Below, in pieces: positions 1 through 8,361 of a DNA stretch of 64,000 bases (within the stretch, counting starts at the first letter, position 1; the number at the start of each line of letters is the position of its first letter). The stretch covers positions 4,905,501-4,969,500 of the forward strand of contig NZ_CP127173.1 of NCBI RefSeq assembly GCF_030264295.1, read 5' to 3'. The DNA is from Amycolatopsis nalaikhensis. GTDB lineage: Bacteria; Actinomycetota; Actinomycetes; Mycobacteriales; Pseudonocardiaceae. The translations under genes were made by a program, and so were the position numbers. The notes beneath the pieces were generated by a model that ran no database searches, had not been told where the DNA came from, and saw only the letters and a list, made by a program, of their open reading frames with translations.

Positions 1-165
1 GAGCGACCCGTTGGCCAGGACGCTCGCCGGGTGCCGCGTGAAGTCGAACCCGGGGCGGGTCAGGCCCTGGAGCAGGCCGGTGAGGACGAAGACGGGGCCG
101 GCGAGGAGCCCGCCGGTCAGCAAGGACGGGGAGATCGTGCGCGGGGTGATCGCTGTCGTGGTCAT
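1..165 (-). CDS. DUF998-family membrane protein, N-terminal part only
   Basis: This is the first 55 codons of a minus-strand gene that runs off the left edge of the window. Starting at the ATG at 165, the reading frame is open to base 1. The product begins with a short polar stretch, then a hydrophobic segment rich in Leu/Gly/Val (about residues 16-34, containing GPVFVLTGLLQG), then a Phe/Pro/His-rich loop ending in SVLANGSL. This order of helix and loop matches my recollection of the start of DUF998 integral membrane proteins, whose function is unknown. Only the N-terminus can be judged, so the family call is moderate. Confidence 0.6.
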   Translation of the reverse strand, partial: MTTTAITPRTISPSLLTGGLLAGPVFVLTGLLQGLTRPGFDFTRHPASVLANGSL

Positions 166-229
166 GCGGAGAGCCTGCCATCCGACGATCGAGTCTGTCA
201 AGACAAGAAAAGTTGTCGGTGGGCCATGA

Positions 230-314
230 GCGCCCCAATGTGGCCTTGGTTGCGTCTCACGCACCGAAGGCCGCCTTGGGTGCGTCTGACGCACCGAAGG
301 CCACATTGGGGCGC
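230..314. repeat. 85-bp palindromic dispersed repeat, family A, copy 1
   Basis: The outer 18-bp arms (GCGCCCCAATGTGGCCTT and its complement) are perfect inverted repeats. The interior holds two GGTTGCGTCT/GACGCACC-like modules. The element ends 5 bp from the stop codon of the metallophosphoesterase gene. A second copy lies at 47145-47229, and the two differ at one of 85 positions when one is reverse-complemented. No ORF is present. As RNA it would form a stable hairpin and could act as a transcription terminator. Confidence 0.9.
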
Positions 315-319
315 TTGGG

Positions 320-1441
320 TCAGGACGAGCGCAGCGTGAGGAGCGTGATCTCGCTGGGCGCGAAGATGCGGAACGGCGGTCCCCAGAACCCGGTGCCCCG
401 GCTGTTGTACAGCTGGGTCGGGCCGTGCCGGGTCAGGCCGGACAGCGTCGGCTGGTCCAGGCGCACCAGCAGGTGGAACGGCCAGATCTGGCCGCCGTGC
501 GTGTGGCCGGAGATCTGCAGGTCGACGCCCGTCTCGCGGGCCTGGCGCACCTGCTTCGGCTGGTGTGCGAGCAGCACCACCGGCACGTCGGACGGGACGC
601 CGTCGAGCGCCGCCGCCAGGTCGGGGCCGTGGCCGGGCAGGCCGGACGCCGCGCCCGTCGGGTCGTCGATGCCCGCGAACACGATGCGGTCGCCGTCACG
701 CTCCAGCAGCGTCGAGCGGTTGTGCAGGGTGTCCCAGCCGAGGCTTTCCATGTGGTCGAGCCAGGCCTGGGCCTCGCCGAAGTACTCGTGGTTGCCGGTG
801 ATGTAGAACCGCCCGAGCCCGGCTTGGACGCCGCCGAGCGGGTCGACCTGCTTGCGGCGCTTGGCCACCGCGCCGTCGGCGAGGTCGCCGGCGTGGCAGA
901 CGACGTCGGCTTCCAGCGCGTTGACGGCCGCGACGACCTGCTCCGACCACTTCGTGCGGTCGATCGCGCCGTAGTGGGTGTCGGTCAGCACCGCGACGCG
1001 CAAGCCGTCGAGGCCCGGCCCGAGGCGCGGGATCACGACGTCGACCGCCTTCACCGGCGGCACCCGCATGGCGACGCGGTTGCCGTGCACGAGCAGGCCG
1101 GCGGCGACGAGCAGGGTCGCGCCCGCGACGATCCGCGACCGCAGCGGGTCGTCGACGCCGAGCAGCGCGACCCGCAGCACCAGGCTGAGGATGGACCAGC
1201 TGAACAGCACCCAGATCACGGCCAGCAGCGAGTCGCCGACGCGGGCGGCGCCGTCGCGCTGGCGCTTCCCGTGCCCGAAGGCCATGCCGGCCGGCATGGC
1301 CAGCAGGCCCGCCACGATGAGCGCGGTCCCGGCGATCGTGCCCGCGGTGCCCCAGTCCGGCGCGAGCACCAGCGTCCACCACGGCACGCCGAAGAGCAGC
1401 AGCATCGCCAGGACGGGCACGACGACGAATTGGCCTCTCAT
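320..1441 (-). CDS. membrane-anchored calcineurin-like metallophosphoesterase
   Basis: A 373-residue protein. The first 125 residues contain about four hydrophobic segments and would anchor it in the membrane. The rest is a two-metal phosphoesterase domain. All signature blocks are visible: LTDTHYG (about 152-158), CHAGDLADG (182-190), TGNHEYF (215-221), LLAHQP (290-295) and SGHTHGGQ (311-318). These residues bind the dinuclear metal centre in YkuE/YaeI-type enzymes, which hydrolyse phosphate esters; some act on lipids such as UDP-diacylglucosamine. The actual substrate cannot be told from sequence. The frame has an ATG start and ends just beside repeat A. Length and architecture are usual for actinobacterial membrane metallophosphoesterases. 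Confidence 0.9.
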   Translation of the reverse strand: MRGQFVVVPVLAMLLLFGVPWWTLVLAPDWGTAGTIAGTALIVAGLLAMPAGMAFGHGKRQRDGAARVGDSLLAVIWVLFSWSILSLVLRVALLGVDDPLRSRIVAGATLLVAAGLLVHGNRVAMRVPPVKAVDVVIPRLGPGLDGLRVAVLTDTHYGAIDRTKWSEQVVAAVNALEADVVCHAGDLADGAVAKRRKQVDPLGGVQAGLGRFYITGNHEYFGEAQAWLDHMESLGWDTLHNRSTLLERDGDRIVFAGIDDPTGAASGLPGHGPDLAAALDGVPSDVPVVLLAHQPKQVRQARETGVDLQISGHTHGGQIWPFHLLVRLDQPTLSGLTRHGPTQLYNSRGTGFWGPPFRIFAPSEITLLTLRSS

Positions 1442-1534
1442 CGATTCAGGTTACAGCCCATCGGGCTGTTACCCGGACCCGCGGGGTCGCGATTCCGCTA
1501 CCCTGGGATTGCGAAAGAAAGGGGGACGGCCGCC

Positions 1535-1807
1535 GTGAACACGTTGCTGGAGCTGGCGTTCCCCGTCGTGACCAGCCCGACCGCGCTGGTCGCCTTCGCT
1601 TCCCTCGCCGCCGCGAGCCTCCTGGTCGTGCTGCTCGTCGGCAGCACGCACCGCGCCGAGCTCGCCCTGTGGTCGGCGCCCGTGCGCAGCCGCGCGACCG
1701 CCCTGCGCCGCCGCGCCCGGCGGGCCGAGTCGATCCGCCTGCGCGATCCCGGCGCGCCGGGACGCAGCAGGCCACGAGCACCCGGTTCCCGCAGCACGGC
1801 TGCGTAG
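1535..1807 (+). CDS. small DUF6412-like membrane protein preceding YidC paralogue
   Basis: A 90-residue product starting at GTG 1535, with a G-rich Shine-Dalgarno (AAAGGGGGA) upstream. It has one hydrophobic helix at about residues 12-38 (SPTALVAFASLAAASLLVVL) followed by a short, strongly basic Arg-rich tail. Small proteins of this form directly before a YidC/Oxa1 gene are annotated as DUF6412 in actinomycetes; that link is from memory. The gene lies 64 bp before the insertase gene and is probably cotranscribed with it. No biochemical role is known to me. Confidence 0.65.
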   Translation: MNTLLELAFPVVTSPTALVAFASLAAASLLVVLLVGSTHRAELALWSAPVRSRATALRRRARRAESIRLRDPGAPGRSRPRAPGSRSTAA

Positions 1808-1871
1808 GAACCCCTTCCAGCGCAGCCATTCCGCTCACCCACACCCCTTCTGCTCTCGCGGAGTGCTGCCC

Positions 1872-2534
1872 ATGTTCGGCTTTCTCGACGTGCCCGTGGC
1901 GGGCGCGTACCACCTCATCCACTGGCTGCTCGCGGCCACGGCGTTCACCGGCCCGTTCTCGACGGCGCTGGCCATTGTCCTGTTCACCCTCGGCGTGCGG
2001 CTGCTGCTGCACCCGCTCGCCCGGTCGGCGGCCCGCGGCGAACGCGCCCGCGCCGCCCTCATGCCCGAGATCAAGGCGCTGCAGGCGAAGCACGGCGGTG
2101 ACCGGGAGCGCCTGGCCGCCGAGATGACGAAGCTGCAGCAGGAGTCCGGGACGTCGTTGTTCGTCGGCTGCCTGCCGATGCTGCTGCAGCTCCCGTTCTT
2201 CACCATCATGTACCGGCTGTTCACGACGGCCACGATCGGCGGCGAGCCCAACTCGCTGCTCGGCGCGACGCTCTTCGGGACGCCGCTGGGTGCGCACGGC
2301 CTGGCCGGCAGCCCGCTGGTGTTCGTTATCGCGGCCGGGCTCGCCGTCGTCGCCTGGTTCTCGGTGCGTCAGCAGCCCCGGGACACGGAGGTCCCCGGTG
2401 GGAAGTGGCTGCGGCTGCTGCCCTACGGCACCGTGCTCGCGACGCTGGTCGTCCCGCAGGCCGCCGGGATCTACCTGCTCACCTCGAGCGCGTGGACCGC
2501 GGCCGAACGCGCGTTGCTACGACGCGGCTCGTGA
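1872..2534 (+). CDS. YidC/Oxa1-family membrane insertase paralogue
   Basis: A 220-residue integral membrane protein. Family members insert or fold inner-membrane proteins, alone or with Sec. The sequence shows the short helix-loop-helix start (FGFLDVPVAGAYHLIHWLL), a charged cytoplasmic hairpin (about 55-85, MPEIKALQAKHGGD... with an Arg/Lys/Glu-rich coiled coil), the typical GCLPMLLQLPFFTIMYRLF block, and later hydrophobic segments. It lacks the long basic tail of the housekeeping YidC beside rpmH/rnpA, so it is likely an accessory paralogue. ATG 1872 is chosen because GGAG lies 8 bp upstream; an in-frame GTG at 1863 is less well placed. The 3' end overlaps the convergent DUF1992 gene by 18 bp. 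Confidence 0.85.
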   Translation: MFGFLDVPVAGAYHLIHWLLAATAFTGPFSTALAIVLFTLGVRLLLHPLARSAARGERARAALMPEIKALQAKHGGDRERLAAEMTKLQQESGTSLFVGCLPMLLQLPFFTIMYRLFTTATIGGEPNSLLGATLFGTPLGAHGLAGSPLVFVIAAGLAVVAWFSVRQQPRDTEVPGGKWLRLLPYGTVLATLVVPQAAGIYLLTSSAWTAAERALLRRGS

Positions 2535-2930
2535 GCGCCGCCAGACCTCGACCGCCTCTTCGACGTCCACCAGTGCCACCGTGAGCGCCGGTCCGCCGGA
2601 GTGGTTGAGGTAGGCCTGCCGGATCCGCTGGTTCAGCTCGTCGACGAGCTCGCGCACGCGCTGCTCGGTCCGCTCGGCGGCCAGCTTCTCCGGCAGGTCC
2701 TGCACCTCGCGCTTGAGCGCGAGCGCGGGCGGCAGCAGGGCCTTCGTGTCGTGGCCGCCGCGCCGGACCTCGCGCAGCACCCAGTCGGTGGCCGCGTCGT
2801 TGCCGGTGGGCTTCGGCAGCGGCTGCCCGGTGCCGGGCAGGTCGTCGAACTCGCCGCGAGCACGGGCCTCGTCGATCTGGCGGTCGACCCACCAGCGGAA
2901 CGAGACCTTGGGCGGTTTGCGTGCGGTCAT
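2517..2930 (-). CDS. DUF1992 (DnaJ-C28-type) domain protein
   Basis: A 137-residue soluble protein. The N-terminus KVSFRWWVDRQIDEARARG followed by DDLPGTGQPLP is the hallmark of the DUF1992 domain, also found in the eukaryotic DNAJC28 homologue. The family has no established biochemical function. The C-terminal half is charged and helical, ending WRRSRAAS. The ATG at 2930 is used. The gene is divergent from the frameshifted TetR gene, with a 64-bp intergenic region, and overlaps the convergent YidC paralogue at its 3' end. Confidence 0.85.
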   Translation of the reverse strand: MTARKPPKVSFRWWVDRQIDEARARGEFDDLPGTGQPLPKPTGNDAATDWVLREVRRGGHDTKALLPPALALKREVQDLPEKLAAERTEQRVRELVDELNQRIRQAYLNHSGGPALTVALVDVEEAVEVWRRSRAAS

Positions 2931-2994
2931 CTCCTCACACCCCCTCGTCCGGTTCCCAGGGTAGTCTCGCCGGACGGAGGAGCGAGGGGAGCGC

Positions 2995-3772
2995 ATGACC
3001 GCCGACCGCACCGGCGCCGACGACGTCGACCGCACGCTCGCGCTGCTCTGGCGCGCCCGGGGCGGCGCCGCCGAGCCGACCAGGGGCCGCCGCCCGACGC
3101 TGTCCGTCGAGCGGATCGTCGCCGCCGCGATAGCGGTCGCGGATGCCGACGGGCTGGCCGCCGCGTCGATGCACCGGGTCGCCAAGGAGCTGCGGCGCCG
3201 GCACGATGACGCTGTACACCTACGTGCCCGGCAAGGCCGAGCTGGTGGACCTGATGGTCGACGACGTGCTCGTCGGGCGGCGGCTGCCCGGCCCGGGGGA
3301 GCCGCGGCCGGACGACTGGCGCGAGCAGGTGGCGCTCTACGCCGCGCGCACCCGCGCGGCCTACCGCGACCACCCGTGGCTGTGCGAGGTTTCGCGCGTC
3401 CGCCCGCCGCTGGGGCCCGGTCAGCTGGCCGGGCAGGAGTACCTGCTGTCCATCATGGACGGTCTGGGCCTCGCGCCGCGGGACGCCGTCGCCGCGGCCA
3501 ACGGGATCGGCACCTACGTCGACGCGAACGCGGCACTCGGCGCGGAGAACACCCGGCTGGAGCGCAGCACCGGGCAGTCGACCGAGGCCTGGTGGCACCA
3601 GCGCTCGTCGTTCTGGGAGAACTACTTCGTGGTCGACGCGCACCCGGCGATGAACCGGATCTGGCTCGGCGGCGGGTTCGACCAGAGCGCGAAGGCCCAG
3701 GGCGACGCGGCGTACGAGTTCGGCCTGAACCGCATGCTCGACGGCATCCAGGCCCTCGTGAGTGGCGATTAG
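2995..3772 (+). pseudogene. TetR-family regulator with tetracycline-repressor-type C-terminus, frameshifted
   Basis: Two overlapping frames together make one TetR protein of about 258 residues. Frame 1 from ATG 2995 covers a leader and the HTH start (LSVERIVAAAIAVADADGLA, SMHRVAKEL). Frame 2 resumes at GAGTMTLYTYVPGKAELVDLM and continues to a C-terminal ligand domain ending at the TAG at 3772. The break is near 3192-3195, where CTGCGGCGCC would read through as CTGGGCGCC if one C were removed. No known mechanism accounts for it, so it is either a real inactivating insertion or a base-calling error. If intact, it would be a ligand-controlled repressor. It is divergent from the DUF1992 gene. Confidence 0.8.
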
Positions 3773-3797
3773 GGTTCTAACCCGAATTACCACTCAC
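3758..3797. terminator. bidirectional hairpin between convergent genes
   Basis: Outer arms GTGAGTGG (3758-3765) and CCACTCAC (3790-3797) enclose an inner GGGTT/AACCC hairpin. The left arm lies inside the end of the TetR frame, and the convergent small gene stops at 3804. There is no long T tract, so this is a likely but unproven terminator serving both strands. Confidence 0.55.
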
Positions 3798-3803
3798 GAC
3801 CGC

Positions 3804-4058
3804 CTAGCGGCGGGTACGCCACCGCAGGCGGCGGCGCTCCTGGGTGGGCACCTGCGGGGCCGCGCGCAGGGCGTCGCGGCACGCCGGGTCGAACCGGCCG
3901 GGCGCCTCGATCATCGGCGCGGCCAGCACTTCGTGCCCGCACACCGCGCGGAACCGCCCGTCGTGCCGTCCCGCCGCGAAATCGTCCTCGGTGACGGCGT
4001 GGGTGAGGCCGTCGGTGTCGCAGCGGATGTGCACCAGGAACGGCTCCACCCGGCTCAC
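3804..4058 (-). CDS. small protein of unknown function coupled to the transglycosylase gene
   Basis: An 84-residue product that I do not recognise. Its GTG start (4058-4056) overlaps the stop of the preceding transglycosylase gene in a GTGA arrangement, which indicates translational coupling. The N-terminal half contains a Cys-x-Thr/Asp-rich stretch (HIRCDTDGLTHAVTEDDF) and a later AVCGHEVLAAPM, so two separated cysteines and a histidine could bind metal or form a disulfide. No signal peptide is visible. It ends with a basic tail (RRRLRWRTRR). The second GTG at 4049 is an alternative start. Coupling suggests a role linked to the cell-wall enzyme, but this is inference. Confidence 0.65.
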   Translation of the reverse strand: MSRVEPFLVHIRCDTDGLTHAVTEDDFAAGRHDGRFRAVCGHEVLAAPMIEAPGRFDPACRDALRAAPQVPTQERRRLRWRTRR

Positions 4059-5230
4059 CCCGCCGAGCTGGTCGTGGTGCTGGTCTCGGTTGGCGTGTCC
4101 GCCGAGTCGGCCGGGGTGGTGCTCGCGGCCGTCGTCTCCGGCGGGGGCGTGGTGGCCGGGGTCGTCGTCTCCGGCGGCGTCGTGGCGGGCGGCGTCGTCT
4201 CCGGCGGCGGCGTGGTCGGGTCCGTGGTCGGGGTCGACGGCGGTGTCGTCGGCGCGGACGGGCTCGTGGTCGGCGACGTCGGCGTGGTGCTGGTCGGCGG
4301 CAGGGTCGTGCCCGGCGGCGTGGTCATCGGGGGTGCGGGCGGGGCCGGGACGCCGACCGGGGCACCGGCCGCGGCGGCGTCCGGGGCGTCGGGCGCGCCG
4401 ATCGGCACCTGGCTGTCGGGCAGCTGCGCCACCCCGCCGCGGTAGGCCGCGGCCCACGCCATCACGGTGTCCACATAGGACTGCGAGTTGTTGTAGCGCC
4501 GCACGGCGATGCGCTGCCCCGCGTCGGTCGAGAGGTCCAGACCGCCCGAGCACAGGTACCGCGCGGTGGCCAACGCCTCGTCGTAGATGTTGTTCGGGTT
4601 CGACACGCCGTCGCCGTTGCCGTCGGAGGCGTACCCGCGCCACGTCGACGGGATGAACTGCGTCGGGCCGACCGCGCGGTCCCACACCGCGTCGCCGTCG
4701 TACTTGCCGCCGTCGGTGTCCGGGATGGCGGCGAACGCGCCGGCGCCGTTGAGCACCGGGCCGAGGATCGGCTCGAGGGTGTCGCCGTTGGCGTTGACGT
4801 ACCCGCCGCGGGCGTGGTTCGACTCGATCCGGCCGATGCTCGCGATCAGCGCCCAGTCGAGGTGGCAGTCCGGCTGCTCCTTGGCGAGGATGGCGGCCGC
4901 GTTCTGGTACGCCTTGAGCATGCTGCCCGGGATCCCGAGCGGCCCGGAGATGCCGGCGGAGCCGGCCCGCCCGCCCGGCACGACCAGCGGCGTGGGCAGC
5001 GGGGGCTGGGGCAGGCTGCCGTCGACGGCGATCGGCGGCATGACGATGTTCGGCTGCTGCAGCGGCGCGGCCTGGTCCGGCAGGGCGTCCCCGGCGTTGG
5101 CGACGACGACCGGCGCGGGCAGGCCGGCGGTGGTCAGCGTCGGCAGCACGACGAGCGCGCCACCCGCGAGCGCGGCCGCGGTCCGGCGGACCGAACGCGT
5201 GCTCTTGCGACGTGGCCGGTGCTTCGGCAT
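4055..5230 (-). CDS. secreted lytic murein transglycosylase with Pro/Thr-rich tail
   Basis: A 391-residue exported peptidoglycan lyase. ATG 5230 gives a basic N-region (MPKHRPRRKSTRSVRR) and a hydrophobic signal core to about residue 48. The SLT_2-type catalytic domain spans about 98-275. The predicted catalytic Glu is E136 in RIESNHARGG. Further markers are VGPTQFIPSTWRGYASDGNG and YNNSQSYV. Residues from about 295 to the end are low-complexity Pro/Thr/Ser repeats (PPETT-like), encoded by short tandem DNA repeats (GTCGTCTCCGGCGG repeated at about 4129-4210). Such tails act as flexible wall-spanning linkers. An in-frame upstream ATG at 5269 would disrupt the signal peptide and is rejected. 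Confidence 0.9.
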   Translation of the reverse strand: MPKHRPRRKSTRSVRRTAAALAGGALVVLPTLTTAGLPAPVVVANAGDALPDQAAPLQQPNIVMPPIAVDGSLPQPPLPTPLVVPGGRAGSAGISGPLGIPGSMLKAYQNAAAILAKEQPDCHLDWALIASIGRIESNHARGGYVNANGDTLEPILGPVLNGAGAFAAIPDTDGGKYDGDAVWDRAVGPTQFIPSTWRGYASDGNGDGVSNPNNIYDEALATARYLCSGGLDLSTDAGQRIAVRRYNNSQSYVDTVMAWAAAYRGGVAQLPDSQVPIGAPDAPDAAAAGAPVGVPAPPAPPMTTPPGTTLPPTSTTPTSPTTSPSAPTTPPSTPTTDPTTPPPETTPPATTPPETTTPATTPPPETTAASTTPADSADTPTETSTTTSSAG

Positions 5231-5424
5231 GTGCGCCCCGCTTCCCTCGATCTTCGCTGATCGCCTCACCCGATCGGCCTCACCCCACCGGTACTGACCG
5301 GTAGGAGCAAGCTATCCGATGGAACCAAACTTTGGCGAATAGCACAGTGAAATCCGGCCGTCGCCGGGAAGTTCGTCCTGTTGGCACAAAACCTTCGTAG
5401 GGAATCTGTCACATTCACCAGGAC

Positions 5425-6338
5425 TTAACGGGGCGCTGAGGAGAGTTTGGCCCGCAGCGCGCCGGGCACGGCGAGGCCGCGGTGCGCCACGTCCGCGCGG
5501 AACCGCCGGACGAGCGAATCCGACGGCGTCGCGGTGAACGTCACGACGTCCCGGTGCAGTGCGGGCTTCAGCCGCCGCAGCGCGCCCGCATACGTGCGGC
5601 TCAGCGCGGTCGTCGGGACCAGCGCGACGCCCAGTCCCGCCGCGGCGAGCTCGGCCGCCGTCGCCGCCTGCTTCGTCCGCATCACCGCCTCCAGCGCGGT
5701 CCCGCGTCGCGCCGCTTCCTCGTCCAGCCAGCCGCCGAGGCCGTTGTCCGGGTGGTAGTGCACGACCGGCAGCCCGGCCAGGTCGGCCATCGGTACCGTC
5801 GCCCGCGTGGCGAGGGGGTGGTCGGCGGCCAGCGCCAAGACGACCTCTTCGCGCCCGACGACCTCGGCGGACCCGGTCCAGCGGCCCGGCCGCGGCCCCA
5901 CCGCGACGTCCGCCTCGCCCGCCTCCAGCGCCGCGGCCAGCGCGTCCGCGCTCGTCGTCTCGGTCAGGGTGACCAGCACGTCGGGGCGGTACCGGTGCCA
6001 GGCGCGCAGCACCGGGGCGAGCAGCCCGGCCGTCATGCTCTCCGCGCACGCGATCCGCAGGGTGCCTTCGCCGCCGTCGGCCACCGCGCGGCCGGTCCGG
6101 ACCACGCGGTCGGCCGCGGCCAGCGCCGCCCGCGCGTCCGCGAGCACCGCCCGCCCGGCCGCGGTCGGCCGGACCCCGCGCGGCAGCCGCTCCAGCACGG
6201 GCGTGCCGACTCCCGTTCGAGCGCGCCGATCTGGTGGGACAGCGCGGGCTGGGAGAGGTGCAGCCGCGCGGCCGCCTCGGTGATCGACCCCGCGTCCAGC
6301 ACGGCGACCAGGCACTCGAGGGCGCGCAACGTAGGCAT
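5425..6338 (-). pseudogene. LysR-family regulator, frameshifted
   Basis: The ATG at 6338 opens a classical LysR N-terminus (LRALECLVAVLDAGSITEAA, LHLSQPALSHQIGALERE), which then goes out of frame near 6205-6212. The remaining protein continues in another frame from GTPVLERLPRGVRPTAAGRA through the effector domain to the TAA at 5425. Restoring one base (GAGTCGGC to GAGCTCGGC) gives an uninterrupted protein of about 304 residues. The gene is divergent from an SDR gene, the usual arrangement for LysR control of a neighbour. The lesion could be a sequencing error. Confidence 0.85.
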
Positions 6339-6350
6339 TCGCGAATTCTA

Positions 6351-6380
6351 TCGCGACCATCGAAAACCATCGGATCGCGA
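6351..6380. promoter_or_regulatory. candidate LysR operator between LysR and SDR genes
   Basis: The 103-bp divergent intergenic region contains TCGCGA at both 6351-6356 and 6375-6380, flanking a direct repeat CCATCG-AAAA-CCATCG. Spacing and symmetry suit a LysR dimer site. This is inference from position and symmetry only. Confidence 0.4.
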
Positions 6381-6441
6381 CGGGATTGTCCGGCGGCCGC
6401 CGCGCGCTGAACCCGGTGTGCGAAACGGAAGGAGCACGGAA

Positions 6442-7137
6442 ATGTCGTTCGAAGGAAAGCGGTTCGTCGTCGTCGGCGGTGGTTCGGGGATCGCCCGCCG
6501 GATCGTGGTGGACGCGCACGCGGCGGGTGCCGAAGTCCTCTTCGCCGGGCGGAGCCCGGCGGAGTTCACCGAGCCAGGGGTGCGCACCGCGGTCGCGGAC
6601 CTCGGCGACGAAGCGTCGTTGAAAGCGCTTGCCGAGACGGCCGGGGAGGTGGACCACTTGGTCACGCTGGCCGCCGCCCCGGCGAACGGGCCGGTCACCG
6701 AGCTGGACCGGGACGCCGTCACGCGGGCCTTCGAGGCCAAGGTGATCGGGCCGATCCTGCTGGCCAAGCACTTCGCGCCGAGGATGCGCGACGGCGGCTC
6801 TATCGTGCTGTTCTCCGGCGTCGCCGCGTGGCGCCCGGCGCCGGAGCGGACCGTGATGGCCACGGCGAACGGCGCGGTCGCGTTCCTCTCGCAGGCGCTC
6901 GCGGTCGACCTCGCGCCGATCCGCGTCAACGCGGTTTCACCGGGCATCGTCGACTCGGGCGCGTGGGACCGGCTCGGCGACGGCAAGGCGCAACTCTTCG
7001 CGCGGACCGCGCAAACGAACCCGGCGCGGCGGGTGGGCCACCTGGCCGACGTCTCCGCCGCCACCCTCCAGCTGCTCGCGAACCCGTTCATCACGGGCAC
7101 GGTCCTGCACGTCGACGGCGGTGGACGGCTGGCCTGA
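6442..7137 (+). CDS. short-chain dehydrogenase/reductase-like protein lacking the catalytic Tyr/Lys
   Basis: A 231-residue Rossmann-fold protein starting at ATG 6442 after GGAAGGAGC. The nucleotide-binding turn reads VVVGGGSGIA, with Ala in place of the last Gly of GxxxGxG. NAG is replaced by LAAAPANG. The active-site Ser is present (LFSGVAAW), but the YxxxK motif reads M-ATA-N in RTVMATANGAVAF, so both catalytic Tyr and Lys are missing. The end (VNAVSPGIVDSG, TGTVLHVDGGG) is otherwise typical SDR. It may be a non-reducing or binding homologue. It is divergent from, and likely regulated by, the adjacent LysR gene. Confidence 0.85.
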   Translation: MSFEGKRFVVVGGGSGIARRIVVDAHAAGAEVLFAGRSPAEFTEPGVRTAVADLGDEASLKALAETAGEVDHLVTLAAAPANGPVTELDRDAVTRAFEAKVIGPILLAKHFAPRMRDGGSIVLFSGVAAWRPAPERTVMATANGAVAFLSQALAVDLAPIRVNAVSPGIVDSGAWDRLGDGKAQLFARTAQTNPARRVGHLADVSAATLQLLANPFITGTVLHVDGGGRLA

Positions 7138-7155
7138 GCCGCCGGGAGGCGAGCC

Positions 7156-7220
7156 TTTACACCACCCTGGACGATTCCTAGAATCGGCCGGCCGGACGCG
7201 GTGCCGTCGTCCGGCCGGCC
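7156..7220 (+). promoter_or_regulatory. sigma-70-like promoter and leader hairpin of the gene at 7238
   Basis: A -35 box TTTACA (7156-7161) and a -10 box TAGAAT (7179-7184) are separated by 17 bp. Immediately downstream is a perfect 13-bp inverted repeat, GGCCGGCCGGACG at 7186-7198 and its complement at 7208-7220. It would lie in the 5' leader before the GGTGGAGG ribosome site. The -10 and following bases TAGAATCGGC recur upstream of the gene at 8437. Confidence 0.65.
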
Positions 7221-7237
7221 CAAGGTGGAGGGTTTGC

Positions 7238-7861
7238 ATGGTGCGTCGGGCTTCACGCAGCGAGCAGGTCACCGTCGCCGAGTTGCTGGTCCGGTCCGCC
7301 GCCGCGCACGACCGGTACCGCCTGGAGGACACGCTCGTGCTGCCGCGGGCGCGGCACCGGGAGAAACCGCAGGCCCTGCGGTCGCTGGCCCGGGTGCGCG
7401 TGCTTTCGGTGGTGGCCGGCGCGCTCGCGTTGACCGGCGGGGTGAGCGCGGCGGTGTCGATGCCGGTCGAGCGGAGCGCGGGCGCGTCCTGGCCGCCCGC
7501 CGGGCTGGAACCCCCGGCGATCGCCCTGGCCCCGGTGCCCGCTGACGTCGTGATCCCGCCCGCGAAACCCGCTCCGGAATCCGTGGCGCCACCCGCCACG
7601 CCGGGCGGAATCGCGCCGGTGATCCCCGATTCTCAGCCGATTTCCGGAACGGGACCCGCGCAACGCGGAAAACTGGCGAAGGCCGTGAAGATCATCGGCA
7701 AGGCGAAAACGCCGGTTCAGCTCCGGAAACCGCCGAAGCAGGCGGCGCCGGTCCGGCACGAAATCCCGGACTTCGCCGGGTGGTGGCGGAGCTGGGCCGG
7801 TGACCAGGACCGCCGTGGTCACCACCACCACCACGACGGCTGCGGCCGCCACCGCCGCTGA
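7238..7861 (+). CDS. unknown membrane-anchored protein with His-rich C-terminus
   Basis: A 207-residue protein that I do not recognise. The N-terminal cytoplasmic stretch carries VTVAELLVRS, resembling VTVGELMLRP in the small protein encoded at 8437. A single hydrophobic segment follows at about 52-72 (VRVLSVVAGALALTGGVSAAV). The remainder is a Pro/Ala-rich linker (about 85-150), a Lys-rich stretch (GKLAKAVKIIGKAKTPVQLR) and a terminal GHHHHHDGCGRH run that could bind metal. ATG 7238 follows a good Shine-Dalgarno and a clear promoter. Function is unknown. Confidence 0.7.
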   Translation: MVRRASRSEQVTVAELLVRSAAAHDRYRLEDTLVLPRARHREKPQALRSLARVRVLSVVAGALALTGGVSAAVSMPVERSAGASWPPAGLEPPAIALAPVPADVVIPPAKPAPESVAPPATPGGIAPVIPDSQPISGTGPAQRGKLAKAVKIIGKAKTPVQLRKPPKQAAPVRHEIPDFAGWWRSWAGDQDRRGHHHHHDGCGRHRR

Positions 7862-7863
7862 CG

Positions 7864-8304
7864 TCAGGGACCGAGCGGGATCTGGTACTGCATGAACCCC
7901 TTGTCGAGGGCGACCTGGTCGTAGAGCCGCCGGGCGGTCGTGTTCGACGTCTGCGTGTGCCAGTAGACGCGGACGCAGCCCCGCTCCCGCGCCCACTCGG
8001 CGACGGCTTCGATCAGCGCCCGGCCGACGCCTTGCCCGCGGGCTTTCTCGTCGGTGAAGAGGTCCTGCAGGTAGCAGACGTCGGCGGAGGTCGTGCTGAC
8101 GTGCGGGAAGAAGTGCACGATGCCGACGAGCTCGCCGTCGAGCCGCGCGCCGAGCGCGTGCATCCGCTCGCCGGCGCGGAACTCGCGCCACGCGCGGTCC
8201 ATCAGTTCGGGCGCGAGTGTCCGGCCGTAGAACGTGTTGTAACCGGCGAACAGGTTTTCCCAAGCCGCGCGGTCTTCTTCGGTGAGGCCCCCAATGGTGA
8301 TCAT
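7864..8304 (-). CDS. GNAT-family N-acetyltransferase
   Basis: A 146-residue single-domain GNAT enzyme, expected to transfer an acetyl group from acetyl-CoA to an amine. The acetyl-CoA loop is clear in YLQDLFTDEKARGQGVGRALI (about 83-103), with R-G-Q-G-V-G as the pyrophosphate-binding turn. The C-terminal VYWHTQTSNTTARRLYDQVA and GFMQYQIPL are typical of the fold. Substrate is unknown. ATG 8304 is used. The gene converges on the His-tailed protein gene with two bases between the stop codons. Confidence 0.85.
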   Translation of the reverse strand: MITIGGLTEEDRAAWENLFAGYNTFYGRTLAPELMDRAWREFRAGERMHALGARLDGELVGIVHFFPHVSTTSADVCYLQDLFTDEKARGQGVGRALIEAVAEWARERGCVRVYWHTQTSNTTARRLYDQVALDKGFMQYQIPLGP

Positions 8305-8361
8305 GGGTCGAGGGTAGCGCTGACCGGTTCGGGAACACGCCAGACACAACTGGTGAGTAAG

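Noticed and set aside
7820..7850. His run in the gene at 7238 resembling a purification tag
   Set aside because: It is in native context with adjacent Asp, Gly, Cys and His and no vector sequence; a natural His-rich tail is simpler.
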